From Ptychodera flava (Eukaryota; Hemichordata; Enteropneusta; Ptychoderidae): a DNA stretch of 64,000 nt. The position numbers and the translations under genes were made by a program. The DNA lies in the NCBI RefSeq assembly GCF_041260155.1, contig NC_091947.1:32373528-32437527 (forward strand), given 5' to 3'. Shown here piece by piece: positions 37,524 to 48,849 of the stretch (positions are counted from its first letter, which is position 1; every line of letters begins with the position of its first letter). Below the pieces are notes generated by a model. It saw only the letters and a program-made list of their open reading frames with translations. It was not told the DNA's origin and searched no databases.

Positions 37524-37685
37524 GTTCTACCGGTAATAATATTCTGCAGCTATATTGTTGGCTTTCTGGATTACGTTGGTATTATGGGATGGACAGTAAA
37601 GGTTTGCGCCTGGGTGATGCAGTACACTATGGGAGTCTCGGGAGTAGAGGCCCTGTGCGCCGCTGCAAACATTTTTGTTGGCCAT
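37524..37685 (+). CDS. SLC28: CNT copy B exon 5
   Basis: Acceptor GTGTTTAG, donor GGCCAT|GTAAGT; 54 codons. Keeps the MGVSGVEAL and AAANIFVG blocks; ends in His where copy A has Pro and the wider family Gln. The donor lacks the usual G at -1. Confidence 0.9.
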
Positions 37686-37775
37686 GTAAGTGTAATAGTT
37701 TGAGTTCCATTGCGTTCCGATCGAAATAACTGAAGAGTAAAAGACAAACTGCGGAAAGGAATGCGTTAAAGACAG

Positions 37776-40193
37776 TGCATAACAATGACAATGCTCTGTA
37801 CTGTTAAAAATATCTGTTAACAGAGAACAATTCTCCTTTCTGACAAAAATGTCTCCGTTCTGAAAAGAAATTCTGTGCTTGGAGTCAATTCTCCTGCTGA
37901 TAGAAATTTCTCCATTTGGACAAACATCTCTGCTGGAAGACAAAATACCGTCCTGACAAAAAATTACTCCGCTAGGAGACAATTCTCTATTCTAACAAAC
38001 ATTTTCCGTTCCGACCAAAATTGCTTTTTCTGCTAGCAGACCATTCATTTCTGACAAAAAATTCTCTGCTAGCAGACAGATCTCCGTTCTGACAACGTTT
38101 TCTTTGGCAGGAGACAAATTTAGTTCTGATAAGAAATCTCCGTTCTGACAATAATTTCTCTACCTGGAGACTATTCTCCGTTCTCTAGACTGATAATATC
38201 TGCCTCTCATCATGGCTGACCTCTAAAGAGGAAATGGAAGTGAAAAGTACATGAAACTGACATGTTGCACAAAAAAGAAGAATTTGTCATCAATTAGAGA
38301 AAGCAGTACACCTCTGTGTTTTCATGATAATTTAGGTACAAAAAGTGTATTTTAAGTGACCGCATTATTTTAGTTCTCTGAAACTATCCCTTAGATTTTG
38401 CCCTGAAACTAGCTTCAAAGTTATTGCATATGAATTTTGGTGTTCCTTGTTACCTTTGTAATGAGAGGTTCTGAAACTTTAGAAATAAAACTATAACTAC
38501 CTGCAATATTAACAAAATACAATTACATTGTTACCAAAAGAAGGACAGAAGCAAAGAAAAATGGGCTTTTTTGATTGTTTCGAATTACATCTCCTGAAAA
38601 GCCCTATAGTGCTAAGTTTTATTAGTTGTTGCCAAATCTGATGTAAACAGTGTCTGGGAGGACGTTCACTTTTACCGTTGAAACCATAATAGCACATAAC
38701 AAAACACTAAATAACAAGTAAATTAAGTAAATTACCATTTACCGTACTCATGAAAGTCACCTTTTATTTTGAAGAAAACATTTGCATGAATGCAAATGAA
38801 AAATATCTTTTCATTTTGTCTTCCTAAATACGTTAATGAATCAATGTATGGTGAAATATAAGTGCGTATCGCTTTCTCATAATGAGTTCTCTTGATGGTA
38901 AAGAAAACAGTAAAGGATCAGTAGTTTATCATTCTTTTCATATAAACTGCTGACTTCATAATGATTGTACGCTTTACAAAACAGACTTTCAATTTGCAAC
39001 ATCCAGTTATGCGCTTCGCCAAAACCAATAGCCGAATTATGCAATTAATGGATGGTATGATGCTTGCAAAACAAACTTTATATTTGCAGACATGCCTGCA
39101 AGAGATATCTGATATGTATCTCAGATATAAAAGTTATGTTCACGAAGGGCTGACCGACAACTGCATGAATGATGCAATTTATTGCTAGTACGATGCATTT
39201 TATGCAAGTATGAGCCGGTGTCTTAATTCAAAATACAAACTGACCCCACCCCCTTATCGAGCATTTGTGACCCGAGGATATTGAGTCGGGAATATATTTG
39301 GAGAATGTAACTCATAAAAAGCTATCTAGCTTGGCTAAGACTGGCCTTAGAGGTACCTACATATATCTTTGGAACTGATCAACACGAAAAACTGGAATTT
39401 ATGGTGTAAATTGAAATGAAAAAAATAATTAAATAAACCTAATCATGCACTCACGTTCTAACTACTGCCTAGATAAAATAACCCAGTAAAGAAATAGTGT
39501 GGGGGTAGCGAGAACCTCTAGCTCTATCACTTAGCCAAGAATTAGATACATACATATTAAATGAGATAAAGGGTGCCGTGCCTTTAGGTGGTTCATGGCA
39601 TAAATATGGATGGAAAGTATTTGTGGTTACTGCGTCGTATTTGCGTTGCGGAAGGGAGAAATAACAACAGAGTAACTGATGAAGGGACCCCATTTTGGTC
39701 CCCAAAAAGGGTTAGGACGAATCACTCAAACATAAAACCGTTCTTCGGGAATCCGTGGCACACTACCAGTGTGCCCTGTGTCGATTCCTGGTGTCTCGAT
39801 CGCCATGTATTCCCAACAAGCTAACTAGAATGATCCACTCACTCACTATATTGTAGCACTAACAACGGTAGATCCGATATGTGAAGTTGCCTTCATTTCC
39901 TTGATATAATTTTTGTCAAAACACAGAATCCTCTCCTAGTAGAGAAAAAATTTGTCAGAACAGAGTTTTGTCTCCCAGCAGAGAAATTTTTGTCAGAACG
40001 GAGAACTGTCTTATAGCAAAATTTTTTGTAGGAAGGTAAAAAGTTGTTTCAGAACTGAGAAAGTTTTGTCAGAAGGGAGAATTGTTTCCTAGCAGAGAAT
40101 TTTTTTGTCAGAACAAAATATTTTGTCAGAACGAAGAATTGTTGCCTCCTGGCAGAGAATTGTTTGCAGTAGGGAGAATTGTCGTTTTCGTCC
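37776..40193. mobile_element. foldback element in intron 5B, orthologous to 9198-14898
   Basis: The left arm (37776-38190) and right arm (39915-40193) carry the same iterated TTCTGACA / GGAGACAATTCTCC motif in inverted orientation. The right end GTCGTTTTCGTCC matches that in intron 5A. Flanking interior (39655-39930) aligns to 14400-14640, so the insertion probably predates the gene duplication. Confidence 0.65.
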
Positions 40194-40359
40194 GCGCTAG
40201 TACTTTTTTTCCTTTTAAACTGTCATCAAACCGATGCTAACTAAAGGTAGGGTAAAGTAAACATGAACATATAGGTTGTGAATGTCAATATTGGTGAATA
40301 TCTGATTTTTATTCGGTGGCCTAACGCTCTATGCCTAGCGATGAAATTGTGACATCAAT

Positions 40360-40790
40360 TGTTTAAACTTCACGGTTTGACTTTCTGCCAAAGCGTGAAA
40401 TTTGTAATCAGATTTCTCAGCATTTGTCATCTAAATATGGTGGTTTCAACAGGGTTCGAACTCACAACATACGGTACCCAGTCACCTAGCGGAGAAGCCA
40501 CAGACAAAACCGCTCGGCCAAATCCCCAATCTCAAATAGATTGGTTCAGTAACCGAGCTAAGTTGTTACAATTTTTGACTGCGATCCCTCCATACGCTGT
40601 AGAGTTCGTGAGGCACTCACGCTCGTACGCTCACTATCACACATCGCACACAAACTTCATCAAAGCAAAGCAATGAATACATCGCTTAAACTGGGCGAAA
40701 GACAGCCCCGGGGACAATTCTGTCCACCAGCAGAGCTATCAACCCAGGGTAGAAAATATGGTGGTTTCAACAGGGTTCGAACTCACAAGT
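40360..40790 (-). mobile_element. tRNA-SINE, minus strand, two heads
   Basis: On the minus strand a full head (GGCCGAGCGG box A, GAGTTCGAACC box B) lies near 40440-40540. A partial head plus body (ACCCTGGGTTGATAGCTCTG, GGTGGACAGAATTGTCCCC) lies upstream of it at 40560-40790. Same family as in intron 5A, opposite orientation. Confidence 0.72.
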
Positions 40791-40910
40791 TTGTTTCTCA
40801 AATTTAGGTTATCTTTTATTTTCAATCTTCGTCATATCAATCATCATTACCATTACCATCATCATCATCGAAAAATATATCTGATTTTAGAAATAAGGCA
40901 CATAAGTTGA

Positions 40911-40949
<39 letters not shown>
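40911..40949. repeat. (CT)n microsatellite
   Basis: Simple dinucleotide tract in intron 5B. Confidence 0.95.
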
Positions 40950-40952
<3 letters not shown>

Positions 40953-41205
40953 CGGAACGAAAGACTTCAGGCACAAATGAAATAGAATTACTTGAAACTT
41001 CACTTGATCGTTGACATCTTCGCATTGCATGCAGATTTGGTACCGTATGTTGCCAAATTAAATACGATAGAAAAAAATCAGTGAGTTATACTGTCTATGC
41101 AACATACTTTCATTTTGTAACATGTTGTTTCTGTTAAACCTCATTTATCTGTCACGAAATGTTTAATGCCTCTTTAATTTTTTTTTCTTCTTTATATTCG
41201 CACAG

Positions 41206-41465
41206 ACCGTTGCACCCGTCATGGTGAAAAATTACCTACCTGATGTCACACCATCGGAGTTGCACTGTGTGGCAGTCGGTGGACTGGCAACCATTGCTGG
41301 TACCGTTCTTGGTGCCTACATTAGCTTTGGAATTAGTGCTGCACATCTGATTTCAGCATCTGTTTTATCAGCCCCAGCCGCAATAGCCGTCGCTAAAATA
41401 TTCTACCCCGAGACGACGAGACGACCGAAGACGTTGAATGCGAGCAATATTATTATTGAAAAGCG
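41206..41465 (+). CDS. SLC28: CNT copy B exon 6
   Basis: Acceptor TCGCACAG, donor AAGCG|GTAACT; 86 codons plus two bases, one codon longer than A because of an extra Thr in PETTRRPKT. Starts TVAPVMVKNYL, so HP1 reads G-H-T-V-A. GAYISFG and SAPAA are kept. Confidence 0.9.
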
Positions 41466-42069
41466 GTAACTGTTACTGCTTGTGTCAATTATTAGCCGGG
41501 AGGGGGTAAAATATTGCTATTATTTTATAGTTTTGGCATTGCCAGTGAATTTGTAGATATAGAAAACATCTTGTGCCTCAATGCTGGATAATGCAGTAAT
41601 CTGGGATATGACGTCACAAAATTCATTGGTATTGATAAAGGTGATGCAACGCACAGAGAACAACTCGCGCATAATTGCACGAATACCTTTGGCTTATTGA
41701 CAGAAGTCTGTCGACATACTGATTGAAGTAAAAACATCGTATGGAATACTAATCTCCAAAATGTAAAGTCCATCATTTTCAAACCAAGTAATCTGAATAT
41801 TATGGCATTTTACTGTGTATCAAGATGTTTACTTTTCACTTCTCAGTAAGATCGCATTGTCATTCAGTATTTTCAGCAGACAATAGTATGGGAGTGACTT
41901 TATAATGTCACAGACCCCTTAGATGCTCGAAATAATCAACGTTTTCAGTTTCTAAGAGTTAGGGCATGTCAAAATAAGTTGACAAAAACTGTAAATTACG
42001 GAGCGTCTACAGTGTTTTGACTTTATGCTTCTTAGTCAGCATCTACTCTAGGTACAGTAAACACCAATA

Positions 42070-42518
42070 CACTAGTACAGAAATTTGCGAGAAATGGACA
42101 CTTTCTCGCTGTATTGCGAGAAGTAAGCGAGAATACATACTTTCTCGCGATCAAGCTGCGAGAACTGTGCTTTCTCGCATGCATCTGCGAGAAATTGAAT
42201 TCTCGCAATCAATCAGCGAGAACTATGTTTTCTCGCTCTGCATCTGCGAGAATTGTGAAATTTTTGTGAAATGCTTACACAGAAGAATACAATTTCTCGC
42301 AGATGCAGAGCGAGAAAACAAATTTCTCGCTGATTGATTGCGAGAATTCAGTTTCTCGCAGATGCTGAGCGAGAAAACACAGTTCTCGCCAGCTGATTGC
42401 GAGAAAATTAAATTCTCGCTAAGTTATTGCGAGAAAGTATGTATTCTCGCTTACTTCTCGCAAAAAAACGAGAAAGTGTCCATTTCTTGCAAATTTCTTA
42501 CAAATTTCTGTACAAGTG
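42070..42518. mobile_element. GCGAGAA foldback element, copy 1 (intron 6B)
   Basis: 449 bases, ends CACTAGTACAGAAATTTGCG and TTTCTGTACAAGTG, internally a palindrome made of iterated GCGAGAA / TTCTCGC heptamers. Flanked by ATA on both sides (42067-42069 and 42519-42521). Removing it restores a sequence that aligns with intron 6A just before exon 7, so it inserted after the duplication. Confidence 0.82.
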
Positions 42519-42543
42519 ATATTCGACCTTTTTTCTTTCATAG

Positions 42544-42712
42544 GAAGGAAAAGAATGTTTTGGAAGCAATGGTTAATGCAGCTCAGGACGGTTTAATGAT
42601 CTTTGGCGCCGTTGTATGTCAACTCATTGCAGTCTTAGCAACATTGGCTTTCGTTAACGCAGTGCTAGCATGGCTTGGATCGATGGTAAACTGTCCACAG
42701 CTTACATTTCAG
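42544..42712 (+). CDS. SLC28: CNT copy B exon 7, GC donor conserved
   Basis: Acceptor TCTTTCATAG; donor CAG|GCAAGT as in A; 169 bases. Encodes KEKNVLEAMVNAAQDG through AWLGSMVNCPQLTFQ. A foldback element ends only 25 bases upstream of the exon, leaving a short polypyrimidine tract but replacing the usual branch-point interval. Confidence 0.9.
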
Positions 42713-42949
42713 GCAAGTATAAATGACTTGTTAACTTAATACTCCAAGATTGCGCTTGAACAAAGCGAACTTCAGCATAATCATTTTTTCATTCCGATTC
42801 AAACACAACAGATCTGTAGAATTAAAATGTATGGCGACCGGGGTATCTTTTTTGTGATGCACTGAGGAGAGGTGGTTATTGAAACGAAGTCGGAGAGATG
42901 TTTTTGATTCCCCGACATATTGTTTATGGTAGCGTTCGAGGAATTCTGA

Positions 42950-43480
42950 TCAACACAGTATCAGTGATATTTCAGTAATTGGCATCATACAAGTCAACAA
43001 ACAGGATGACAAACTACGCAAACACTTAGAATCACAATGGATCAAAAAACTTGACACACTGTCCCCAGCTGGCGTTAATATTCGCCCAAAATTTACATAG
43101 CCTTCAATAGCGCCCCCACATACTAGCTTTTGAGTATTTAAAGGGACCCCCTGGACTTCAGCGCGCCAATTTCCAGCTCTCGGCGTCGGTCAAGACAGTT
43201 TTGACCGTACCCACAGCCTCAAGGTTAGTTTCTCTCCTGTCATTTATGTACATCTACAGATTTCAGATACTTGTAACTCCACATTGCTCGTTTTTCTAAT
43301 CAATTCAACCATTGTAATTTTTATGTTCGTACTTTTCATTGTAGAAAACGCCTGAAGAAGCTCTAAATTTAGAGCGAAACGTTGTGTTTGAGGTATAATA
43401 AATACGTTTGGAACCTAACAACCAGGTGTGGTAGTGTGTGTCAACCCAAGTTTCTTCTATCTTCACCCCACTCCACGCTC
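42950..43480 (+). mobile_element. Penelope-like element, 3' fragment
   Basis: Encodes ISDISVIGIIQVNKQDDKLR then HLESQWIKKLDTLSPAGVN and IRPKFT before TAG at 43098-43100. This matches the C-terminal end of Penelope-like reverse transcriptase/GIY-YIG proteins. The 3' part has CCTGAAGA, the stem AGCTCTAAATTTAGAGC and CGAAACGTTG (43351-43384), the hammerhead-like core known from Penelope long terminal repeats. Confidence 0.7.
43352..43380 (+). ncRNA. hammerhead-ribozyme-like core in the Penelope remnant
   Basis: CTGAAGA, an 8-bp-arm hairpin (GCTCTAAA/TTTAGAGC) and GAAAC match the CUGANGA - stem II - GAAA layout of a hammerhead. I could not close a convincing stem I, so it may be inactive. Confidence 0.45.
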
Positions 43481-43510
43481 CACTAGGGATCACCTGAATT
43501 CCTACAGTTT

Positions 43511-43513
<3 letters not shown>

Positions 43514-43602
<89 letters not shown>
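43514..43602. repeat. (TA)n microsatellite
   Basis: Lies between the Penelope remnant and the Tigger-like transposase. Confidence 0.95.
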
Positions 43603-43606
<4 letters not shown>

Positions 43607-43700
43607 CTCTAGGGACTTTGATATAGTGATATTAAGTGTATAAATTGTGCTTTGTCTTTCGTCTTGACATCACATCGCTAGGGATCATCGATCTGCTAAC

Positions 43701-44029
43701 ATGTCTCTGAAACGCAAACGTGTCAAACTAACAATTCAACGTAACGTTGATCTTATCCCAGCCGCCGATTCAATAAAGATAGGTTGTCGTCAACTCGCTG
43801 CAGAAGTTGGCATAGGCAAGACTCGGGCCAGCACGATTCTTTAACATCGTGAAGAAATACTACGAGAATAGGAGTCAAACTGCGCTGGTGACTGACAGAG
43901 ACTTTGTGTTCGCACAGAATATGTAGACATCAACGCACTCTTTTTGGAGTGGTTTTAGAAGAAGCGAAGCCAGGGTGTGCCGATATCAGGGCCGATGGTC
44001 AAGGAACAAGCGCTCGTCTACGCCGAAAG
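43701..44029 (+). pseudogene. pogo/Tigger-type transposase, N-terminal part
   Basis: ATG at 43701 starts MSLKRKRVKLTIQRNVDLI and GCRQLAAEVGIGKTRAS, a psq/CENP-B-type helix-turn-helix. After stops and a frameshift come EYVDINALFLEWF and SQGVPISGPMVKEQALVYAE, the second CENP-B-type DNA-binding domain. The frame breaks off at the Ty3 insertion (44030) and resumes at 49741. Confidence 0.83.
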
Positions 44030-44145
44030 TGTAGCGTTTATTCAACAGAACACTTAACAAAAATGCAGACCATAGTATGAACTTCCGGATCTATAGGAAT
44101 GTTGGGTAATACGTACGTCATAGTAACACTACAAAATATGTGACA
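44030..44145 (-). repeat. 3' LTR of the Ty3 element
   Basis: On the minus strand starts TGTCACATATTT and ends AACGCTACA, preceded by a purine-rich tract AAAAATGAAAGAAAGA. Flanked by GAAAG (44025-44029). Confidence 0.88.
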
Positions 44146-44591
44146 TCTTTCTTTCATTTTTAGGAACAGTTCACAGGAAAGCTGAACAATGTCACTTTTC
44201 CAAAAAAGTGAATCAATAAAAACGAAATGTTCATTGTCTTGAAACTGTTCACTGATCATGAGATAAACTCAAATAGAGTCTATTGTGGTGAAGTGTTCAA
44301 CTTGGTGTTGGTTTTGAAAGAGGTAACCAAACAAATTCAATTCGAAAAAGGTAACACAACGAATTTCATTTTGGGGGGGGGGGGTTTGTTTTGTTTTTGG
44401 TTGTTTTTGTTTTTACAATACAACAGCGAAGTCATAGGTTCAAGCACTTGACTTCCCGGTGGAGAGGATCTTTACCATCCGCTCTTCTTGACTGAGGTTA
44501 TTGCTCACAACAGTTCGATCATATGATATAGTCATCCCTGTATCTGTGTGGCAGTTGTACAAGACGCCCACTCGATGTGTGTTTCTCATAT

Positions 44592-45052
44592 CACTAGTAC
44601 AGAAATTTGCGAGAAATTTGCGAGAAATGGACACTTTCTCGCTGTATTGCGAGAAGTAAGCGAGAAAACATACTTTCTTGCAATCAAGCTGCGAGAACTG
44701 TGCTTTCTCGCATGCATCCGCGAGAAATTGAATTCTCGCAATCAATCAGCGAGAACTATGTTTTCTCGCTCTGCATTTGCGAGAAATTGTGAAATTTTTG
44801 TGAAATGCTTACACAGAAGAATACAATTTCTCACAGATGCAAAGCGAGAAAACAAATTTCTCGCTGATTGATTGCGAGAATTCAGTTTCTCGCAGATGCT
44901 GAGCGAGAAAACACAGTTCTCGCCAGCTGATTGCGAGAAAATTAAATTCTTGCTAAGTTATTGCGAGAAAGTTATGTATTCTCGCTTACTTCTCGCAAAA
45001 AGCGAGAAAGTGTCCATTTCTCACAAATTTCTCGCAAATTTCTGTACTAGTG
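44592..45052. mobile_element. GCGAGAA foldback element, copy 2 (inside the Ty3 element)
   Basis: 461 bases, ends CACTAGTACAGAAATTTGCG and CGCAAATTTCTGTACTAGTG, flanked by TAT on both sides (44589-44591, 45053-45055). Very similar to copy 1 at 42070-42518, with a duplicated GAGAAATTTGC at the left. The frames at 44548-44871 and 44872-45087 are repeats of the heptamer, not genes. Confidence 0.85.
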
Positions 45053-45450
45053 TATGGTTGTGTTGTCGAAGTGGAAGTTTTTATTGAAGGTGTACATGCT
45101 ACGCTTGGAACAGCTTTCACTGGGGACGCAATTTGTGGCTCACTGGTTGGCACATCTTCGTCTAGTGGAGTTTCATGGTGGTATGATGGTACAATACTGT
45201 GTTTTGACCATAGTGCTTTCAACAGGTGCCTTTTATTTCGTCGGTACTGTTGACCTTCTGGTGTTGTGACGATGTAGGATCTTGGACTTTCATGCTGATC
45301 TGTCACAGTTGCTGGCTTCCATATGTTGTTTGACCTTATTCCTACGATGTCATTCACCTTTATCATAGGTAGAGGTTTAGTGTGCCTGTCGTAATAGCTT
45401 TTTTTGTCTTTCTTGTCGCTTGACCAATTCAGATCTTGCTTCAGTAGCAA
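45053..45450 (-). pseudogene. Ty3 integrase C-terminus
   Basis: KDKKSYYDRHTKPLPMIKVN, IVGIRSNNIWKPATVTDQHE and RRNKRHLLK match the GPY/F-type C-terminal domain. The frame is cut at 45052 by the foldback element. Confidence 0.8.
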
Positions 45451-45691
45451 TCCGTGGGTTTAGCAGTTTTGTTGAAGTTGGTAGTGTTGATTTCAACATT
45501 CTGCTCATCTGTAGTTACGCTGGTGAGGAGGTCATACCTGAAACGGGTGTGTTTCTATACTCTAACAGCACTATCCTTGTTATCATCCATAGCTTTTCTT
45601 GAACAACTTTTTGACAGTCTGTGTGGCTCTTTCGCTCATTCCATTCGACTGAGCATAGGTAGGGCTTGATGTGTTGATCTTGAATCCCCAG

Positions 45692-46120
45692 TCAGTGGCG
45701 TACTGTCAGAAACGTTGACTTGCCAAATGGACCATTATGTGCACACACTTCATCTGGAATTCTATGCCGGGCGAATACAGATTTCATTTGAGTTATGACT
45801 GCATCTGCTGTCTTGGATCTCAGCAAGCTAATCTCTGGATATTTAGAGTAGTAATCGATCATCAACAGGTAGTCATTTCCATTAAGATGGAATGTATCTG
45901 CTCCGATCTTTTGCCATGCTCTGTCAGGCACTGGATGCGGAATCATGGGTTCTCTGTGATTTCCACTACGGTGTTTGGTGCATATGCTACATTTGGCTAC
46001 AGTGTCCTCAATGTCTGTTGACATCCCTGGCCAGTAAATTACTGATCTTGCTCTTGCTGTGCATTTTTCAATGCCTAAATGACTCTCATGAACAATTTCC
46101 AACATGCGTATATCCTCCAT
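45692..46120 (-). pseudogene. Ty3 integrase, zinc-finger and core
   Basis: HESHLGIEKCTARARSVIYW and the C-x-x-C of CSICTKHR form the HHCC finger. GADTFHLNGNDYLLMIDYYS holds the first catalytic Asp. VCAHNGPFGKSTFL has His where the second Asp is expected (SDNGPQF-like), so the core is dead. Confidence 0.85.
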
Positions 46121-46571
46121 GATGTTGGTATTATTATTCTCTCACCAACAAACATTAGTCCGTCGGCCTCATGTATTTCATCATGGTCCAGTATGCTCTG
46201 ATACGACCGTGCACCTGGTACTTTTGTTGTGGCCATCCTTGTTTGACGACCTTCTGCAGTGCTTGAAGGGTTTCGTGCTCCGCAGTGGCATCTCCCAACT
46301 CATTCAGCTTATCAGGTGCAGCTGGGAGATTTTCAATCAATGAGTGTACAACGATATTCATCAGCATTCAGCTCTTCATCTTGTTGTGTATGTCCTACAT
46401 ATGCTAGTGACAATGCGTCAGCTATACATTTACTCTCCGGGTGTGTATCTGACATCAAGTTGGTATCTTTGCAGTCTCATCATCATACGCTGAACCCTAG
46501 GTGATGCTTTGCAAAGTGGCTTCTTTAGGATGGTTTCCAATGGTTTGTGATCTGACTGTACTTGGATGGCT

Positions 46572-46800
46572 TTACCATACACATATACTGGTTAAAGCGT
46601 TCACATGAAACACAATGGCGAGCATCTCCTTTTCTATTTGTGCATAATTCTGTTCTGCTTGTGTTGGGGAGCGTGATGCGTATGGAATGGGATAGTCATC
46701 TTGAAATAAACATGATCCGAGACCGTTCTGCGATGCGTCTGTCTGTATTCCAACAGGTCTATTAACATCGAAGAACTTCAGTACTTGTTTACTTAGACAA
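46572..46800 (-). pseudogene. Ty3 RNase H
   Basis: VGIQTDASQNGLGSCLFQDD and ASRSPTQAEQNYAQIEKEML, with the D and E residues of RNase H. The frame breaks after HVNAL. Confidence 0.82.
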
Positions 46801-47778
46801 GCATGTCTCAATGCGCACCAGTGCGTCGTCTTGCTGATCACCCCATATCCATAGTACGTTATCGGCAAGCAGTTCTTGCAGTGGTGATGTCATTTCGGAC
46901 ATGTTTAGAATGAACTGGGCCATATAATTTACCATGCCTAGTAGACGTCGGAGGTCTTCTTTGGATTCAGGCTTTGGCATCTCCACTATTGCCTCTACTT
47001 TATCATCATCTAGCCTCAACCCATCGGGTGTGACGATCGATGCATGTTTCCCACATATTTTACCTCATTCACACGCAATTGAATCTTCTTCTTATTCAAC
47101 TTCACATTGTTGTCTTTGGCTCTATCCATCACTTACTCTCAGTGTTACTCTCAGTGTTTCGTCTGCATCAGAATCGTCTTTGCCTGCAATTATCAGATAA
47201 TCAGCAATTACTTAAACGCCGCTGATATCACCGTAAACTTGTTCACTTCTTTTCTGGAACACTTTGCTTGCTGAACATATGTCGAACGGAAGTCGCTTAA
47301 AACGGTATCGGCCAAATGGTGTGTTAAATGTACAGCGGTATGAACTCTCTTCATCAAGCTTGACATGCCAGTAGCCATCTTTCATGTCAAGTATTGAGAA
47401 GACTGTAATTCCATTTAGCTTGGCTGAAATCTCCTCTAGGGTTGGAATGGGGAAATGCTCTCTCTGAATGGCTTTGTTAAGGTCTCTGGAATCTAAACGT
47501 ACTCTTAGTGATCCGTCTCTCTTTTCGACTACTACAAGACTGTTAACCCATTCACAAACAGTTGGCTTGTCAACTTTCGTTATGACACCACTGGCTTCCA
47601 TCATCAGCAGTTTTTTGTAGCTTATCCTGGATGCTGAATGGTACTCTCTTGATGGGTGAATTACTGGCTTTGCATCATCTTTTAGTTCGATGTGGTATTC
47701 CCCTGGTAGTTGACCCAGTCCAGTGAAAACATCATCGTATTCTTCCAATAGTGACTCCTTGGTGAGGAATTTTGCCAT
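46789..47778 (-). pseudogene. Ty3 reverse transcriptase
   Basis: EEYDDVFTGLGQLPGEYHIE, CEWVNSLVVVEKRDGSLRV, LDSRDLNKAIQREHFPIPT, FSILDMKDGYWHVKLDEES and TPFGRYRFKRLPF are in order. A TAA (near 47213) interrupts just before the catalytic box, which reads IADY in place of a YxDD motif (47190-47200). Thumb/connection: LRRLLGMVNYMAQFI near 46940. Confidence 0.88.
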
Positions 47779-48160
47779 CGCTCACCGCATCGATTAGCTT
47801 GATGAGGTTCAGTTTCAGACATGACTTAAGACCTAGTAATGGTGGTGAGTTTACATCAGCGATATGAAAATCCATCACCTCAGTATGGCTTTTAACAGTA
47901 ACTCTCAATGTTGCAATGCTATGGGGTACAACCTCTGTGTTTCCATAGACAGACAATATTGTCTTATTTGGCGTAAGTTCCGGTTTCGGTTTGTAGGGCA
48001 ATTGCCTATATAATGTCATCGGGAGCACGTTGGCACTTGATCCGGAGTCAAGTTTTATCTTTACCTTCAAGCCATCAATCATCATTGTAGTGTACCATGA
48101 TGTTGTGTCTTTGTCAGTTGTCTGGCAACCATCAACAGTGGTAAGCTCTCCAACGAACAA
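47732..48160 (-). pseudogene. Ty3 protease region
   Basis: Minus strand LKVKIKLDSGSSANVLPMTL holds the retropepsin active site (D-S-G in place of D-T-G). HSIATLRVTVKSHTEVMDFH and SPPLLGLKSCLKLNLIKLI follow, typical of Ty3 PR. Confidence 0.83.
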
Positions 48161-48239
48161 TGGTTTCGGTCCCCATCATCACTATTAGCGATATCACGAT
48201 CAGACTGCTCTTCTAACACTGTGTGATCACGAGATTTAT

Positions 48240-48313
48240 TTTTGCAAAACTTCGCGAAATGGCCCTTTTCCTTACATATTTGACATTCTTTGCCAAAAGC
48301 TGAACATGAACAA
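48240..48313 (-). pseudogene. Ty3 gag zinc knuckle
   Basis: Minus strand CSAFGKECQICKEKGHFAKF followed by C: a CX2CX4HX4C nucleocapsid knuckle, separated from the rest of gag by the 48315-48838 insert. Confidence 0.78.
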
Positions 48314-48314
48314 G

Positions 48315-48838
48315 GCCCGTGAAGAAGGGTACCACATTTATTATTATTATTATTATTATAATTATATTAAAAACTGCTTTTTAACTATTTTTAACAACTT
48401 TTTGTGGTGTAACTTTGCTTTTTAACTATTTTTTGTAATGTATTTTTTATTTTTCAGCGTCCTTGATCACAATTTTTGTGGATACTGACGCTTTATAAAT
48501 AAATTATTATTATTATTATTATTATTATTTATATTATATTAAGTATTATTTTATTATATTATACTTTATTTAAAGAGGGTAATCTGAGTTACAAATCAAA
48601 TTGTAATTTACATCAGAGCCCTCTGAGAGCTCGAAAAAAGTACATGCGTATAAATAGCAATACAATGTACATGTACATACAGCAAGTGTTCAAAATAAGG
48701 ATAAGTAACTGGTGAAACTCTACGAATAACCCATCTTCATTGCAACAAAAGAAAATAAATTAATCTAAATCTGAACCCTCTTTTGTAAACTTCGTCATAA
48801 GATAACTTCGCAACTTTACTTTGAAAGGGAGTAAAGTT
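48315..48838. mobile_element. insert within Ty3 gag, with (ATT)n tails
   Basis: Contains (ATT)n at 48341-48356 and after GACGCTTTATAAATAAATTA (48470-48500). A second AT-rich stretch followed by AAGAGGGTAATCTGAGTTAC suggests more than one element end. The same type of 3' end occurs near 61300. Edges approximate. Confidence 0.5.
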
Positions 48839-48849
48839 CAGCTATTTCT

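Noticed and set aside
42017..45087. Open frames over the GCGAGAA elements
   Set aside because: Open only because the heptamer array lacks stops. Both strands and several frames are open and the peptide is a repeat of ARNCE/SRSAF-like text.
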